A stretch of 64,000 nucleotides of DNA. Source: Mucilaginibacter sp. GTDB taxonomy: Bacteria > Bacteroidota > Bacteroidia > Sphingobacteriales > Sphingobacteriaceae. The stretch covers positions 1 to 64,000 of the forward strand of contig JAQBOA010000075.1 in the NCBI GenBank assembly GCA_028288305.1, written 5' to 3'. Under the pieces are notes generated by a model. It was not told where the DNA came from. It worked only from the letters and a program-made list of their open reading frames with translations, and ran no database searches. Numbering within the stretch: position 1 is the stretch's first letter; each line of letters starts with the position of its first letter. The position numbers and the translations under genes were made by a program. Positions 34,926 through 43,936 of the stretch are shown in pieces.

Positions 34926-35131
34926 TGGTGGGTTTATAATGGTTTGATAAAGTAAAGGTTATTTGAGGGGAAGTGCAAGGCGGAATTTGGGATAGCCCAG
35001 TTCCGGTGATTAGTACGCTACCGCTTCGGCCCGCGTGGCATACTAGCCAGAAAAGGCTTTGTTTGTCTGTTTGGTTTTGGGTAGGATATGGGTTAGGACG
35101 GGTGGACAATCATGACAAAAATCCTCATCTT

Positions 35132-35290
35132 CCGCTGCCGCAAGCGTCCCTGCTTGTGGCCTTTATGCTAAGTAACCGACGTGCCAGATAGCCTTAGTTA
35201 ATGTGTTTAACCAAAAAGGGAAATTGCAAAAGCGGAAGCCTGGCGTTTACTTTGCCAGCGAGCCACAAGCGAGGACGCTTGCGGCAGCGG
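35132..35290. repeat. Inverted-repeat element (MITE-like), 159 bp
   Basis: Outer arms 35132-35160 and 35262-35290 are complementary at 27 of 29 positions; the 101-base middle has no frame. Size and architecture fit a miniature non-autonomous element or REP-type unit. It ends four bases before the DUF3800 stop. Confidence 0.65.
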
Positions 35291-35293
35291 GAG

Positions 35294-36418
35294 CTATTTA
35301 TCACTTAAATCAAAGACAATTGATTGATCTGCGACCTCATTATTGATGTCTATTGACTTGATATCAAACTTTAAAGATGCAAGCACAAAATCAGCAAATT
35401 CATCTTTAAAATTGCTGGACTCTGGATTATGTAATTTCCTATTTATTGATCCCGTAAAAAGGTCCACAGCTTGAATAAAAAAGTTATCCGCAGACGGAAC
35501 TGCAAAGAAGTCACCAATGTATAATCCAGGTATTTGCTGGCTAGTTATCCTTTCCTTTATATTCTCTAACTTTAGCTGATCGCTTCCTTTCTCTTCCTCA
35601 TCTAACCAAACTTGAAGAACCCTGGGCAAGGGAGCCCTCCTCGTTGAATCTTCATGGAGAACACCTTTGGAAATCAAATGATATGTTAAATCCGTGATTG
35701 CGGAATTTTTATCATTGTGGCCTTTATTATTGATCACAATTAATTTGAAGCCGATATCCGGATGTAAGGAAAGAAATTTAAGGAAGAACTCTTTATAATG
35801 ATCCATTTTGTGTTTCGTCAATTCTGTAAAGTGAAACTCAAAACTTATGCCCTTCTCCTTCTTCCACTTATTGAGTTCGCGCTGAGATTCAATTATAGAA
35901 TAGCCATATTTTAAAAGCCATATAGAACCAACCGAAAGATAATCCTGTGTTTTTCCTGTTTCATCTATGTAAACAGAATAGGTACCAATACCAGAAGGTT
36001 TATCTTCAATTGCTTCTTGCTTTTGATCTGCTTCTAAAACGCCGCGAAAGCGCCGAACTTTTTCGTCGGCCTGGAATAATTTATATTCATTTTGAATTTT
36101 TGCTCTGATCCTTGATAATGAACTAACCTGAGTAAGTGCTTTAAATTGTTCTTCCGTAATAGCAGCCCCATCGAGTAGGTTGGATTCAAATATATGCCAA
36201 TATACCCATGCCAACTCTCTGTCTGAGTTTCTAGCATCATTAGAGGTATTTAGTATAAAGGCCACCCTGTCTTTAATATTTTCGATATTTCCGCTTACCA
36301 CACGATTTAACAATTCCTGCTTTTCAAATTCGATCTTTTTTTCCTTTTCTGCTTTCCTTTCATCGATAATTGGTTCCGATTCAGAATTATCAACGTTTTC
36401 CGTTAATTTATTTTCCAT
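35294..36418 (-). CDS. DUF3800 domain protein
   Basis: A 374-residue protein. Residues 1-145 are charged and helical (a possible coiled coil near 20-45); the DUF3800 domain begins at YSVYIDETGKTQDYLSVGSIWLL, where the Asp of Y-I-D-E-T/S-G is characteristic, and continues with FHFTELTKHKMDHYKEFFLKF and LQVWLDEEEKGSDQL. The fold is RNase H-like and these genes occur frequently in defence and mobile regions. No partner gene is adjacent; an IS insertion is 500 bases away. Confidence 0.85.
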   Translation of the reverse strand: MENKLTENVDNSESEPIIDERKAEKEKKIEFEKQELLNRVVSGNIENIKDRVAFILNTSNDARNSDRELAWVYWHIFESNLLDGAAITEEQFKALTQVSSLSRIRAKIQNEYKLFQADEKVRRFRGVLEADQKQEAIEDKPSGIGTYSVYIDETGKTQDYLSVGSIWLLKYGYSIIESQRELNKWKKEKGISFEFHFTELTKHKMDHYKEFFLKFLSLHPDIGFKLIVINNKGHNDKNSAITDLTYHLISKGVLHEDSTRRAPLPRVLQVWLDEEEKGSDQLKLENIKERITSQQIPGLYIGDFFAVPSADNFFIQAVDLFTGSINRKLHNPESSNFKDEFADFVLASLKFDIKSIDINNEVADQSIVFDLSDK

Positions 36419-36602
36419 TATTTAATATGTTGATTAGCCTACATTATTGCCCAAGAAGAAATGACACAAACGCTCTCAGGAATATGATAAATTGGTTATG
36501 GTAATAATTGTTTTATTGGCTAAATATCAACAATTTATAGACTAACTTCAAAATTATATTTACAGACTATATTTTAATCCGTGACACTTCCTTCCGCAGA
36601 TC

Positions 36603-36704
36603 ATGCGCAATCTATTTGATATTTGGCAGGCCTTTGCGCAAACGGGGCCGGTGGAACCGATGACCTCTTGCTTGCAATGCGTTTACGATTTGCTTGATAG
36701 CTAA
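36603..36704 (+). pseudogene. Unidentified short frame, probable gene fragment
   Basis: A 33-residue frame (MRNLFDIWQAFAQTGPVEPM and onward) between DUF3800 and a transposase remnant. The residue pattern is protein-like but I cannot place it, and it lacks a clear ribosome-binding site. Confidence 0.25.
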
Positions 36705-36727
36705 AAGAGGCTATTCAAAGTCATCCC

Positions 36728-36859
36728 GTCGAAAGCCGGAAGGAATGGATGCTGTGGATGATGGAAAGAGCAGGTAAAAAGAACAGTCAGAACCTTAATT
36801 TTCAGCTATGGCAACAAGACAAGCCAGTTGTCCGTAGCCTGTTGTCCGAATGTCTCTGA
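36728..36859 (+). pseudogene. Fragment of a REP-associated (Y1, IS200-like) transposase
   Basis: A frame encoding SRKEWMLWMMERAGKKNS followed by LNFQLWQQDKPV. This is the central helix and QxWQ(Q/D)-N/K-P segment of Bacteroidota RAYT-type tyrosine transposases, which would normally continue to a region of about 180 residues. The start, the HUH motif and the end are missing; the frame terminates in the target duplication of the IS4-family insertion. Confidence 0.6.
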
Positions 36860-36860
36860 C

Positions 36861-38247
36861 TATTACTGTCCGGTAAACGATTTGAAAAAAAAGAAAGGGA
36901 AGTTTTTAAAGACCTCCCTTTATTGGTAGTTTTAAGTTACCACACAAAAAACACCAATGAACAAAAGTACCTTTTTTACCGGACAGCCGATATTCGCTCA
37001 GTTATTGCGATTTATTCCCCGAGATATGATCCGTCGTATAACCGCCGATCATAATGCAGACAGATACTGTAAGCGGTTCACTACTTACGAGCATTTGGTA
37101 ACCATGCTTTATGCTACATTCAACCACTGCAATTCGTTGCGGGAAGTAACAACTGGCATGCTTGCAGCAGAGCAAAGACTTAATCATCTTGGTGTACGTT
37201 ACCATCCCAGGCGCAGCACTATATCAGACGCCAATAACAGGAGGCAAGCGGATGTTTTCGGTGCCATTTATTACAAGCTTTATCAAAAGTATTCGGGATT
37301 TTTATCGGACAGCCGAAAGAAAGGCAAGACATCCCGGTTGTATATATTTGATTCAACCACCATATCTTTATTTCAGGAAATACTGCGCACTTCTGGTCAA
37401 AACCCTGCGGGCAAACGAAAGGGAGGCATCAAAGTTCATACACTGATAAGAAGTGACCAGGACATACCTTGTATGATCCGCTTCAGTGCTGCCGCAGCCA
37501 ACGATTCCCAGTTTTTAAAAGAGGTACATCTCCCTAAAGGCTCGATTCTTGTCTTTGACAGGGGTTATGCAGACTATATAAAGCTTAACAGCTTTTCAGC
37601 ATCAGGGGTAACTTGGGTTACCCGAAAGCGAAGCAGATCTGCTTATGATGTCCTGGAGGAGTTAGATAATCCGCATAAAGAAAAAGGGGTTATAGCAGAC
37701 AAACGTATCCGCCTGGGCCACAGAAGTAGCAATCGCGTTTTAGGTAGAATTGTGCAATTCAAAAGCCCTGAAACAGGAGAAATATATGAATTCTTAACCA
37801 ACAATATGAGAATGAGTGCCCTGACTATAACGGAGTTATATCGGAAGCGCTGGCAAATAGAAATACTATTCAAACGAATGAAGCAAAATTATCCGCTTAA
37901 ATACTTTCTTGGTGATTCAGAGAATGCTATAAAACTGCAAATATGGTGTTCTCTAATAGCAGACCTAATATTAAAAATTATTAAGAAAGGAATAGCTGCC
38001 AAATGGTCTTTCGCTAATCTGGCTGCAATGATGCGGCTACATCTTATGACGTATATAGATATACGTGGCTTTCTAAAATCACCCGAAAAAGCATTACTGA
38101 GCAAGTTTTCAAACACCCATTCGGACAACTCCCAACAACTGCTTTTTATTACATAGAGCCTGCTATAAACATGTTCTTAGAAAACCGCCAAATTGTGGTT
38201 TATTCATACATTTAAATTGTATTCATGTTTTTTACCGGACAGTAATA
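36861..38247 (+). mobile_element. IS4-family insertion sequence, complete
   Basis: Terminal inverted repeats of 17 bases are exact (36861-36877 tattactgtccggtaaa; 38231-38247). A 9-base direct repeat, gtctctgac, flanks the element at 36852-36860 and 38248-38256, indicating a relatively recent transposition. Just outside the duplication the target carries a 7-base inverted repeat (gtccgaa 36844-36850, ttcggac 38257-38263), so the element entered the loop of a small palindrome. Confidence 0.9.
36957..38156 (+). CDS. IS4-family transposase with DUF4372 N-terminus
   Basis: A 399-residue, apparently intact transposase. The N-terminal 75 residues (FAQLLRFIPRDMIRRI, YEHLVTMLYATFNHCNSLREV) match DUF4372, the usual DNA-binding start of this group. 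The DDE core shows IFDSTTISLF (first Asp), VFDRGYADY (second Asp) and the Y-[RK]-x-R-W-Q-IE-I-LFKRMKQ motif (Glu). The terminal repeats and target duplication are intact, so the copy may still be mobile. Confidence 0.93.
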   Translation: MNKSTFFTGQPIFAQLLRFIPRDMIRRITADHNADRYCKRFTTYEHLVTMLYATFNHCNSLREVTTGMLAAEQRLNHLGVRYHPRRSTISDANNRRQADVFGAIYYKLYQKYSGFLSDSRKKGKTSRLYIFDSTTISLFQEILRTSGQNPAGKRKGGIKVHTLIRSDQDIPCMIRFSAAAANDSQFLKEVHLPKGSILVFDRGYADYIKLNSFSASGVTWVTRKRSRSAYDVLEELDNPHKEKGVIADKRIRLGHRSSNRVLGRIVQFKSPETGEIYEFLTNNMRMSALTITELYRKRWQIEILFKRMKQNYPLKYFLGDSENAIKLQIWCSLIADLILKIIKKGIAAKWSFANLAAMMRLHLMTYIDIRGFLKSPEKALLSKFSNTHSDNSQQLLFIT

Positions 38248-38256
38248 GTCTCTGAC

Positions 38257-39040
38257 TTCGGACGGCTATGCCTGTAGTTTACAACTACATTCGCTCATAT
38301 ATCGGGCGGCCAGTTAAAAACCCGGTCTGTATCGAAAGAGTAATATAACTGACCCTATTACGTGCGTTTTATGTAATTTACCTCAGGTGTTTCACCCCTG
38401 TGTCAGGTTGTTTCATGTCGTTTCATGAAACAGTGGTTCAAACAGATAGGCAGTAAATAAAGGCAGGGCTCAAAACATTTCAATGAATTTATTTTTGCGC
38501 CGCGCACATTGACAATTCTTGTTACTTTCTTTCAATTACAGCTTACTTTGATGTTTTTCATTCATAATCAATAATACTGTTTTCTGATCAATTTAAAAAA
38601 CGAGCCGAATGGTAAGATAGAGCGGTCGCCATTAATTTAACGATAAACCGCATCAATAATCTGATCCAAACCGACATAATTTGAGATAATGAATAAATGG
38701 AGTCTTCGGCCCGATAAACCAAAACTGTATGTAAACCCATTTCAGGACTAAGGCAGGAGCGTTCACTTTATGCGTTCACGTGAACGTAAATGAACGCTTT
38801 TTTGGCAATTTCAGCAAAAAAATGACGATCAAAACTATAAAATTGCCCGAAAGAGCTGCAAAAGCTGCATTTTTTTGTAATAGCCCGCAAAAAAAATGCA
38901 GTTTTCTGCAAATAATGAAACTAATTGATTTTCAATAACTTACAAGCTAAATAAGAAACCAAATAGCTCAAACACTTGGTTATCAGCATGTTAATAAATA
39001 TTCGGGAGGTGTTCATGTGAAATGAACGTGAACGCTGGCC
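38257..39040. other. Gene-free tract with repeat motifs, probable element end
   Basis: About 780 bases with no credible frame. It holds gcgttcacgtgaacgtaaatgaacgc near 38770-38795 and a related gttcatgtgaaatgaacgtgaacgc at 39010-39035, which look like integrase arm-type repeats, and a 20-base inverted repeat at 38857-38910. Together with the fossil tRNA end at 39087 this looks like the scar of an integrated element whose integrase gene is gone. Confidence 0.45.
38857..38910. repeat. Inverted repeat TGCAAAAGCTGCATTTTTTT
   Basis: The left arm pairs with aaaaaaatgcagttttctgca, two or three mismatches. It could act as a terminator or binding site. Confidence 0.5.
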
Positions 39041-39043
39041 AAC

Positions 39044-39077
39044 AAAAAAGCCTTAAGACTTGCGACTTAAGGCTTTT
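39044..39077 (-). terminator. Terminator hairpin beside a fossil tRNA 3' end
   Basis: AAAAGCCTTAAG and CTTAAGGCTTTT are exact complements around an 8-base loop, with T-runs on both strands. On the minus strand it follows the tRNA remnant by about 10 bases, the usual arrangement for a tRNA terminator. Confidence 0.75.
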
Positions 39078-39086
39078 GACTTGGTT

Positions 39087-39109
39087 AGTAGCCCGTAGGG
39101 GAATCGAAT
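39087..39109 (-). other. Fossil tRNA 3' end (candidate attachment site)
   Basis: On the minus strand: T-loop TTCGATT, T-stem half CCCCT, acceptor half ACGGGCT and discriminator A. The complementary 5' halves are not upstream. Integrative elements that target tRNA genes carry such 20-odd-base copies as att sites. Confidence 0.6.
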
Positions 39110-39197
39110 CAAGCCACAATCTTCACGTGGTTTTCCTTATTAATGAATTACCTATCAATACCATCTTTTTTCCAGTCATTTTATTACAGATATTACT

Positions 39198-39623
39198 TTA
39201 TGGGACATTTTGAAGTGAACCAACCGCTTCATTTGGAGTCAACACCGGCAGGGTGCTTTTCTTAAAATCTTTTGTATTGCGTGTTACAATAAAATCAATT
39301 TTGGGTATGCTAAGGGCACAATAATATTGAATAGCATCTTCATAATCCTTAAAGTCCGTTTTTAACGATTGCCGGATGATTACATTGGTCACATCCGTTA
39401 TTTCGGTTATTTCTGCCAATTCTTCCAATAATTTTATGGTAGCATTATTTGTTAAGGATTGCCGGAGAATGTAATAAATGTTATTATAGGAGACCGCTGA
39501 AATGTAAATTATGATTTTCCCATCCACCGCAAGATCAAAAAGCCTGGCGCCATCCAATGAAAAGGGTTGCCGGTTTGCTAAAAAATCAATAACAACATTG
39601 ATGTCCATGAAAATATGCTTCAT
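39198..39623 (-). CDS. PIN-domain (VapC-like) toxin
   Basis: A 141-residue PIN protein: IFMDINVVIDFLANRQPF has the first Asp (D-I-N rather than D-T-N), a Ser/Asn stretch in place of the common mid-protein Glu (VSYNNIYYIL), KDYEDAIQYYCAL the third acidic cluster and VTRNTKDFKKS the last. This is the PIN subgroup that pairs with DUF6364-type antitoxins. It is 5 bases downstream of such a gene. It sits at the right edge of the probable element scar. Confidence 0.87.
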   Translation of the reverse strand: MKHIFMDINVVIDFLANRQPFSLDGARLFDLAVDGKIIIYISAVSYNNIYYILRQSLTNNATIKLLEELAEITEITDVTNVIIRQSLKTDFKDYEDAIQYYCALSIPKIDFIVTRNTKDFKKSTLPVLTPNEAVGSLQNVP

Positions 39624-39628
39624 AGATG

Positions 39629-39874
39629 TTACTTATATTTTTTTATCAAAGCGTTCCCAATGTGTTTTTTATAGTCAAAATCTTCTGGCAGTTTAAACAC
39701 TCCCATTAAACTGGTTACTTTGGGAGACAGGGCCTTGGGTTTTTCTTCGTTTGCGGTTATTGATTTTAAATAGTTCTCCACTATGTCTGATAAACTTTTT
39801 CCTTTTTGGCGGGCATATTTTTTAGCAGAATCAATTACTTCATCCTCCATTGTTAATGTGAGTTTCGTTGTCAT
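39629..39874 (-). CDS. DUF6364-type antitoxin
   Basis: An 81-residue protein with an N-terminal ribbon-helix-helix-like module (KLTLTMEDEVIDSAKKYARQKGKSLSDIVENYLKSI), which should bind DNA and autoregulate, and a tail (SLMGVFKLPEDFDYKKHI) that would block the toxin. This domain order is characteristic of DUF6364 antitoxins. Confidence 0.87.
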   Translation of the reverse strand: MTTKLTLTMEDEVIDSAKKYARQKGKSLSDIVENYLKSITANEEKPKALSPKVTSLMGVFKLPEDFDYKKHIGNALIKKYK

Positions 39875-40039
39875 TGCACGTGTTGTTTATTAATCAAATA
39901 TACGTGCAATGAGCGACTGTTCCAAAGAAAATTGCGTTTCGTTTAATTAAGAAGGTTTCACAGCTAACAGTATATTTCCCAATCCGTTTATCACTTTTAA
40001 ATAAAAAAACCGTTCGTAAATTTAGAATTCACTATTTTG

Positions 40040-40069
40040 CTGCCGAATTGATTATCGACCTATAATTTG
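40040..40069 (+). promoter_or_regulatory. Candidate promoter for the fucose cluster
   Basis: TTTTG at about 40035-40039 and TATAATTTG at 40061-40069 are spaced near the 19-21-base optimum for Bacteroidota promoters; the -7 box is imperfect. The ATG of the first gene is at 40075. Confidence 0.35.
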
Positions 40070-40074
40070 TTTAT

Positions 40075-40839
40075 ATGTTTAGTTTAAAAGGAAAATCGGC
40101 TGTAATAACCGGCGGTGGCAGCGGAATTGGTAATGCTATGGCAGTCTTGTTTGCAAAGCAGGGTGCAATTGTACACATCATAGAATTAAATGCTGAAGCT
40201 GCAGAACAAACCGTAAAACAAATTACAAACGACAATGGTACTGCTTTTTCTTATAGTTGTGATGTAAGCGATCAGCAGCAGGTAATTGATGTTTTTAGTA
40301 AGATTGGAAATGTCAACATTTTAGTTAATAATGCAGGCATCGCTCATATAGGCAAGTTAGAAACAACCAACAGTAAGGATTTTGAAAACATTTTTAACGT
40401 AAACGTCAAAGGCGCTTATAATTGCATGTTTGCTGCTATCCCAACGATGAAAGTAAATGGGTCAGGAGTTATCCTTAACATGGCCTCAATAGCTGCCCTT
40501 GTGGGTATACCTGATCGTTTTGCCTACTCTATGAGTAAAGGAGCAATTTATGCCATGACTTTGTCTGTCGCGAAAGACTATCTTGCTGATCATATCCGTT
40601 GTAACAGCATTTCGCCTGCCAGGGTACATACGCCGTTTGTTGATGGTTTTATCAAGAAAAATTACCCGGATAACCAAGAAGAAATTTTTGAAAAGTTATC
40701 AAAAAGTCAGCCCATAGGCCGAATGGCCCAGCCGGAAGAAGTTGCTGCTTTAGCCCTATATTTATGCTCGGATGAAGCAAGCTTTGTAACCGGCTGCGAT
40801 TATCCTATAGATGGCGGTTTTGTAAAATTGAATAATTAA
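40075..40839 (+). CDS. SDR dehydrogenase, probably of the L-fucose pathway
   Basis: A 254-residue short-chain dehydrogenase. TGGGSGIGNAMAV is the NAD(P) loop, NNAGIAH the structural motif, and S-x12-YSMSK (MASIAALVGIPDRFAYSMSK) the catalytic Ser-Tyr-Lys. From context it is the 2-dehydro-3-deoxy-L-fuconate 4-dehydrogenase that follows fuconate dehydratase. The gene is the first of a co-directional run with the FAH-family hydrolase (9-base gap). Confidence 0.87.
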   Translation: MFSLKGKSAVITGGGSGIGNAMAVLFAKQGAIVHIIELNAEAAEQTVKQITNDNGTAFSYSCDVSDQQQVIDVFSKIGNVNILVNNAGIAHIGKLETTNSKDFENIFNVNVKGAYNCMFAAIPTMKVNGSGVILNMASIAALVGIPDRFAYSMSKGAIYAMTLSVAKDYLADHIRCNSISPARVHTPFVDGFIKKNYPDNQEEIFEKLSKSQPIGRMAQPEEVAALALYLCSDEASFVTGCDYPIDGGFVKLNN

Positions 40840-40848
40840 AAGACACAA

Positions 40849-41706
40849 ATGAAATTAATAAGATACGGAAAAGCCGGATTTGAAAAAACCGGTGTTATAG
40901 TTAACAATATAAGTTATGATACCTCGGGTTTTGGTGAAGATTACGATCAAAAGTTTTTTGCGACTGACGGATTAAAACGTTTGCAAGCCTTTTTAAAAGA
41001 AAACGAAGGTAAATTGGCAATAATTAGCGATAACGAGCGCTTGGGTCCGCCAATTGCTATGCCATCGAAAATTATTTGCGTCGGCTTAAACTATGCCGAC
41101 CATGCGAGGGAAACCGGAGCGGCCGTACCGCCAGAACCTGTTTTATTTATGAAAGCTACCAGTGCGATGGTTGGCCCTTTTGATGATATTGTGATCCCTA
41201 AGGGATCAGTTAAAACCGACTGGGAAGTAGAGCTGGCCGTAGTTATGAAGAAAAAAGCAAGCTATATTGAAGAGGCTGAAGCTGAAGATTACATTGCCGG
41301 ATATGTTTTGCATAACGATGTTTCGGAACGTGCTTTCCAGATGGAACGTAACGGCACCTGGGACAAAGGTAAGGGTTGTGATACTTTTGCTCCTATCGGG
41401 CCGTTTTTAGCAACAACTGATGAGATAAGGGATACCAACCACCTTCGTTTATGGTTAACGGTAAATGGTAAGTATATGCAGGATGGTAATACATCCAACT
41501 TTATTTTTAATGTGCCGTTTGTGATTTCTTACATAAGTCAGTTTATGACATTGCTTCCAGGCGATGTTATTTCAACCGGGACGCCGGCAGGAGTAGGGCT
41601 TGGATTTAATCCTCCTATATATTTAAAAGCAGGCGATGTTGTTGAGTTAGGTATTGACGGTTTAGGAACTGCAAGACAGGTAGTAAAAGATTATACTAAA
41701 AATTGA
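40849..41706 (+). CDS. Fumarylacetoacetate hydrolase family enzyme
   Basis: A 285-residue FAH-fold hydrolase. KIICVGLNYADHARETGAAVPPEPVLFMK is the family motif, KTDWEVELAVVM and GYVLHNDVSERAFQ supply the metal-binding acidic residues, and TGTPAGVGLG the closing loop. In L-fucose catabolism this family cleaves 2,4-didehydro-3-deoxy-L-fuconate to pyruvate and lactate. Together with the flanking SDRs this assignment is better than generic ureidoglycolate lyase. Confidence 0.87.
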   Translation: MKLIRYGKAGFEKTGVIVNNISYDTSGFGEDYDQKFFATDGLKRLQAFLKENEGKLAIISDNERLGPPIAMPSKIICVGLNYADHARETGAAVPPEPVLFMKATSAMVGPFDDIVIPKGSVKTDWEVELAVVMKKKASYIEEAEAEDYIAGYVLHNDVSERAFQMERNGTWDKGKGCDTFAPIGPFLATTDEIRDTNHLRLWLTVNGKYMQDGNTSNFIFNVPFVISYISQFMTLLPGDVISTGTPAGVGLGFNPPIYLKAGDVVELGIDGLGTARQVVKDYTKN

Positions 41707-41724
41707 TTTTTTTTCTCTTTTCAG

Positions 41725-41760
41725 CTCCCTCTCCTTTGGAGAGGGCTGGGGTGAGGCGAA
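41725..41760. repeat. Intergenic repeat with CCCTCTCC-TTT-GGAGAGGG hairpin
   Basis: Perfect arms of 8 bases plus the tail gctggggtgaggc, a repeat common between bacterial genes. It sits between the FAH and second SDR genes and may attenuate the downstream one. Confidence 0.6.
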
Positions 41761-41802
41761 TATAGGCTTATATCCAACCAACATTAAATTAAAGCTAAAA
41801 AC

Positions 41803-42597
41803 ATGGAACTGCAGCTAAAAGATAAAATCATAATAGTAACAGGCGGCGCCAAAGGCATTGGTGCAGGCATTGTTAAACAACTCGCCAAAGAAGGGGCGAT
41901 ACCGGTTATTGTTGGAAGGGACGAATCCGATAACCTGGCCCATGCAGCTGTGGTTAAAAACGCAGGTGGCAAATGTTTCCAGGTTGTTGCCGAGTTAACA
42001 AAACCGGAGAACTGTGAAATGGCGATACAAAAAGTGATCACTGAATTTGGTAAAATTGATGGACTGGTAAATAATGCCGGGGTGAATGATGGGGTCGGGT
42101 TGGAGAGTGGCAGTTATGAACGTTTTATGGAAAGCCTTCATAAAAACCTGGTACATTATTATTTGATGGCGCATTGTGCCTTACCATATTTAAAGGAAAC
42201 GAAGGGGGCCATCGTAAACATTGGCTCTAAAACTGCAGAAACAGGGCAGGGCGGAACATCAGCTTATGCTGCTTCAAACGGTGGAAGAAATGCCTTGACA
42301 AGAGAATGGGCGGTTGAGCTTTTGCGCTATGGAATACGGGTAAATGCCGTTATTGTAGCAGAATGCTGGACTCCGCTTTACGAAAGCTGGATAAAAACAG
42401 TTCCTAATCCTGAAGAAAAATTGGCAGATATAAAAGCTAAAATTCCTTTGGAAAATAGGATGACTACTGCCGAAGAGATTGCTGACATGGTTGTTTTTTT
42501 ACTTTCGGAACGTTCAAGTCATACCACAGGTCAACTGATTCATGTTGATGGCGGATATGTGCATTTGGATAGGGCTATTTCTATCTTAAACCAATAA
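41803..42597 (+). CDS. SDR dehydrogenase, probable L-fucose dehydrogenase
   Basis: A 264-residue SDR: TGGAKGIGAGIVKQ cofactor loop, NNAGVND, S-K-T-A-E...SAYAASNGG with the Tyr in Y-A-A-S-N (Asn in place of the usual Lys), and the ending TTGQLIHVDGGYVHLDR. L-fucose dehydrogenases of Bacteroidota have this S-N-G ending of the active-site tract. The enzyme would oxidise L-fucose to fuconolactone. The replacement of the Lys is notable but seen in some SDRs. Confidence 0.8.
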   Translation: MELQLKDKIIIVTGGAKGIGAGIVKQLAKEGAIPVIVGRDESDNLAHAAVVKNAGGKCFQVVAELTKPENCEMAIQKVITEFGKIDGLVNNAGVNDGVGLESGSYERFMESLHKNLVHYYLMAHCALPYLKETKGAIVNIGSKTAETGQGGTSAYAASNGGRNALTREWAVELLRYGIRVNAVIVAECWTPLYESWIKTVPNPEEKLADIKAKIPLENRMTTAEEIADMVVFLLSERSSHTTGQLIHVDGGYVHLDRAISILNQ

Positions 42598-42681
42598 GAC
42601 GTAATTCCCTTTATTAAAAAGAAAAACAAAAACGGTAATGTTTTTTGTTTAATTTAGTTTATCCAATTATAAACCAATTAA

Positions 42682-43893
42682 ATGAAAACATACTACCTGT
42701 GTTACTTAGCACTGTTGTCCCTTGTTGCTTTTTCCTGCCATCAAAATACTTCAAAGCAAACCAATACTGAAATTATAAACACCGCTGCCGATAAAACTTA
42801 CGCAGACGACCGTAATTTCTTAAGTAAACATGTGAATGTTATTGAGCTAACCAATGACAATGCTAAAGTTTTAATTGTACCGAAATACCAGGCCAGGGTA
42901 ATGACTAGCACCTGCCAGGGTGATACAGGATTTAGCTTTGGATGGATAAATTATGACTTGATCAGTTCAGGTAAATATATGCCGCACATGAATGCTTACG
43001 GCGGTGAAGAACGCATATGGATGGGTCCCGAAGGCGGACAATATGGCTTGTTTTTTAAAAAAGGCGATCCTTTTGATATAAAACATTGGCAAACGCCTGC
43101 TATAATAGACACTATAACATTTGACTTTGTTAAAAAAGAACCTTATTCTGTATCTTTTAGTAAATCTTTTGAGATTGAAAATTACTCCGGGACAAAATTT
43201 CATGTTAGTCTTGAAAGAAATATCACACTACTTAGTAAAAGTACAGCAGAAAATATTTTAAGAGTCAATTTGAGCGGGCTACACTGGATAGGTTATCAAA
43301 CAACAAATACCTTAAAAAACACCGGTGATAAGGATTGGAATAAATCTACCGGCGTTTTATCCATCTGGTTATTGAGCATGATGAAAGCCGCTCCTCATGC
43401 TACCATTATTATCCCGTATAAAAAAGGTGGGGCCAATCTTGTAAACGACACTTATTTTGGTAAAGTTCCCTCAACAAGATTAATAAAAAAAGACAGTGTT
43501 TTATTTTTTAAAGCTGATGCCCAATATAGAAGTAAAATTGGTATCCCTCCGGCTATAGTTAAGCCTTTTGCCGGAAGTTATGATGCTGATAAAAATATAC
43601 TTACCATTATGAAGGTCGACTATAAAGGCGACAAGGATTATGTGAATTCTATGTGGAAGCAACAATCGGACCCTTATAAGGGCGATGTAGTAAATGCCTA
43701 TAATGACGGTCCAAATGATGTTGGAGCAAGTTTAGGCCATTTTTATGAGATAGAAACTTCATCTCCGGCTGCAGCCTTAAAAGCAAATCAATCGCTTACG
43801 CATACCAAAGCAATATTTCATTTTGCCGGTAATAAAGCAGCTTTGAACGCCATTGCAATAAAGCTGTTGGGTATGCAATTAAAAGACCTTTAA
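42682..43893 (+). CDS. DUF6786 family lipoprotein
   Basis: A 403-residue lipoprotein: signal peptide ending in the lipobox LVAFSC (Cys19). The body (VPKYQARVMTSTCQGDTGFSFGWIN, GGEERIWMGPEGGQYGLFF, then PPAIVKPFAGSYDADKNIL) corresponds to DUF6786, often encoded beside glycoside hydrolases. It may be an aldose-1-epimerase-like fold, as the G-E-E-R-I-W-x-G-P-E tract resembles that superfamily, which would suit a role in sugar handling. That fold is inference. Confidence 0.75.
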   Translation: MKTYYLCYLALLSLVAFSCHQNTSKQTNTEIINTAADKTYADDRNFLSKHVNVIELTNDNAKVLIVPKYQARVMTSTCQGDTGFSFGWINYDLISSGKYMPHMNAYGGEERIWMGPEGGQYGLFFKKGDPFDIKHWQTPAIIDTITFDFVKKEPYSVSFSKSFEIENYSGTKFHVSLERNITLLSKSTAENILRVNLSGLHWIGYQTTNTLKNTGDKDWNKSTGVLSIWLLSMMKAAPHATIIIPYKKGGANLVNDTYFGKVPSTRLIKKDSVLFFKADAQYRSKIGIPPAIVKPFAGSYDADKNILTIMKVDYKGDKDYVNSMWKQQSDPYKGDVVNAYNDGPNDVGASLGHFYEIETSSPAAALKANQSLTHTKAIFHFAGNKAALNAIAIKLLGMQLKDL

Positions 43894-43936
43894 GTATTAA
43901 ATTAGCCCGACCAATTTATAATAAACCTAATACTAT

